Shown here piece by piece: positions 38,929 through 39,100 of a stretch of 39,100 nucleotides of DNA (the stretch's first letter is position 1; each line of letters opens with the position of its first letter). This DNA is from Amphimedon queenslandica (Eukaryota > Porifera > Demospongiae > Haplosclerida > Niphatidae), in NCBI RefSeq assembly GCF_000090795.2, contig NW_003546404.1, positions 33,882 through 72,981 of the forward strand, given 5' to 3'. Both the position numbers and the translations under genes were made by a program. The notes beneath the pieces were generated by a model. That model had not been told where the DNA came from and did no database searches. It saw only the letters and a program-made list of their open reading frames with translations.

Positions 38929-39100
38929 CTGTAACAAGAAACAACCAATTACATGCAGTACAGTGCATTGTTCATGATATGCATTGCAACTTGTAGGCAC
39001 TTTAAAATTCTTCCATAACAGCAAATGCATACACGTATCAACTCTCATATTCTCTTTCTCTCAATTTTATCTCTCCTATCTGTGTCTATTTTTACTTGAT

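Noticed and set aside
1..39100. tRNA, rRNA or viral/retroelement coding genes
   Set aside because: None recognised by eye on either strand; no reverse transcriptase, integrase or transposase motifs were seen. A tRNA scan could still find something missed.

Overview
The window looks like nuclear DNA of a sponge, most probably a demosponge such as Amphimedon (inference from gene content and structure). It is AT-rich and compact, with GT-AG introns that are often about 50 bases long, intergenic gaps of 70-400 bases, and animal gene families: METTL25, HSDL2 with an SCP2 tail, a BPI/LBP-like protein, an SLC7 transporter and mitochondrial-type prolyl-tRNA synthetase. There is no sign of bacterial operons, CRISPR, rRNA or tRNA. 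One run of Ns (22178-22532) is an assembly gap.

Layout. 1-3344 (+): 3' part of a METTL25-like methyltransferase gene. 3425-7429 (+): a degenerate kinesin motor joined to a DEP domain and ankyrin repeats. 7943-8983 (+): intronless AIG1/Toc-like GTPase. 9353-10668 and 10736-12079 (-): tandem paralogues of a six-exon SAM-dependent methyltransferase. 12246-13727 (-): intronless BPI/LBP-like secreted lipid-binding protein. 14083-15579 (-): intronless M20 metallopeptidase. 15690-18489 (+): secreted carboxylesterase, 18 exons. 18796-23366 (-): HSDL2, eight exons. 23516-26634 (+): cytochrome b5 front-end fatty acid desaturase, 14 exons. 26849-32192 (+): SLC7-type amino acid transporter, nine exons. 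32275-39100 (-): a partial segmental duplication of a PARS2-like gene. Each copy carries, inside the same intron, an intronless gene for an LRAT/NlpC-P60-like protein. The right PARS2 copy reads through; the left one is broken.

The introns are full of short non-autonomous elements: foldback MITEs with TA flanks, two hAT-type elements with 8-bp target duplications, a TTAA-flanked foldback, and three arrays of one 178-186 bp tandem repeat family whose unit has a palindromic core (CCCTGTACTATAGTACAGGG or variants centred on CTATAG).

Most genes are unrelated metabolic or housekeeping functions. Lipid metabolism recurs (HSDL2 in peroxisome or mitochondrion, a front-end desaturase, a carboxylesterase, a BPI-like lipid binder, LRAT-like proteins), but nothing shows that they form a pathway. 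The most unusual items are the pseudo-kinesin/DEP/ankyrin fusion, the nested LRAT-like pair that has diverged much more than the PARS2 sequence around it, and the intronic hairpin-repeat arrays. Exon limits were assigned by hand from splice signals and reading phase.
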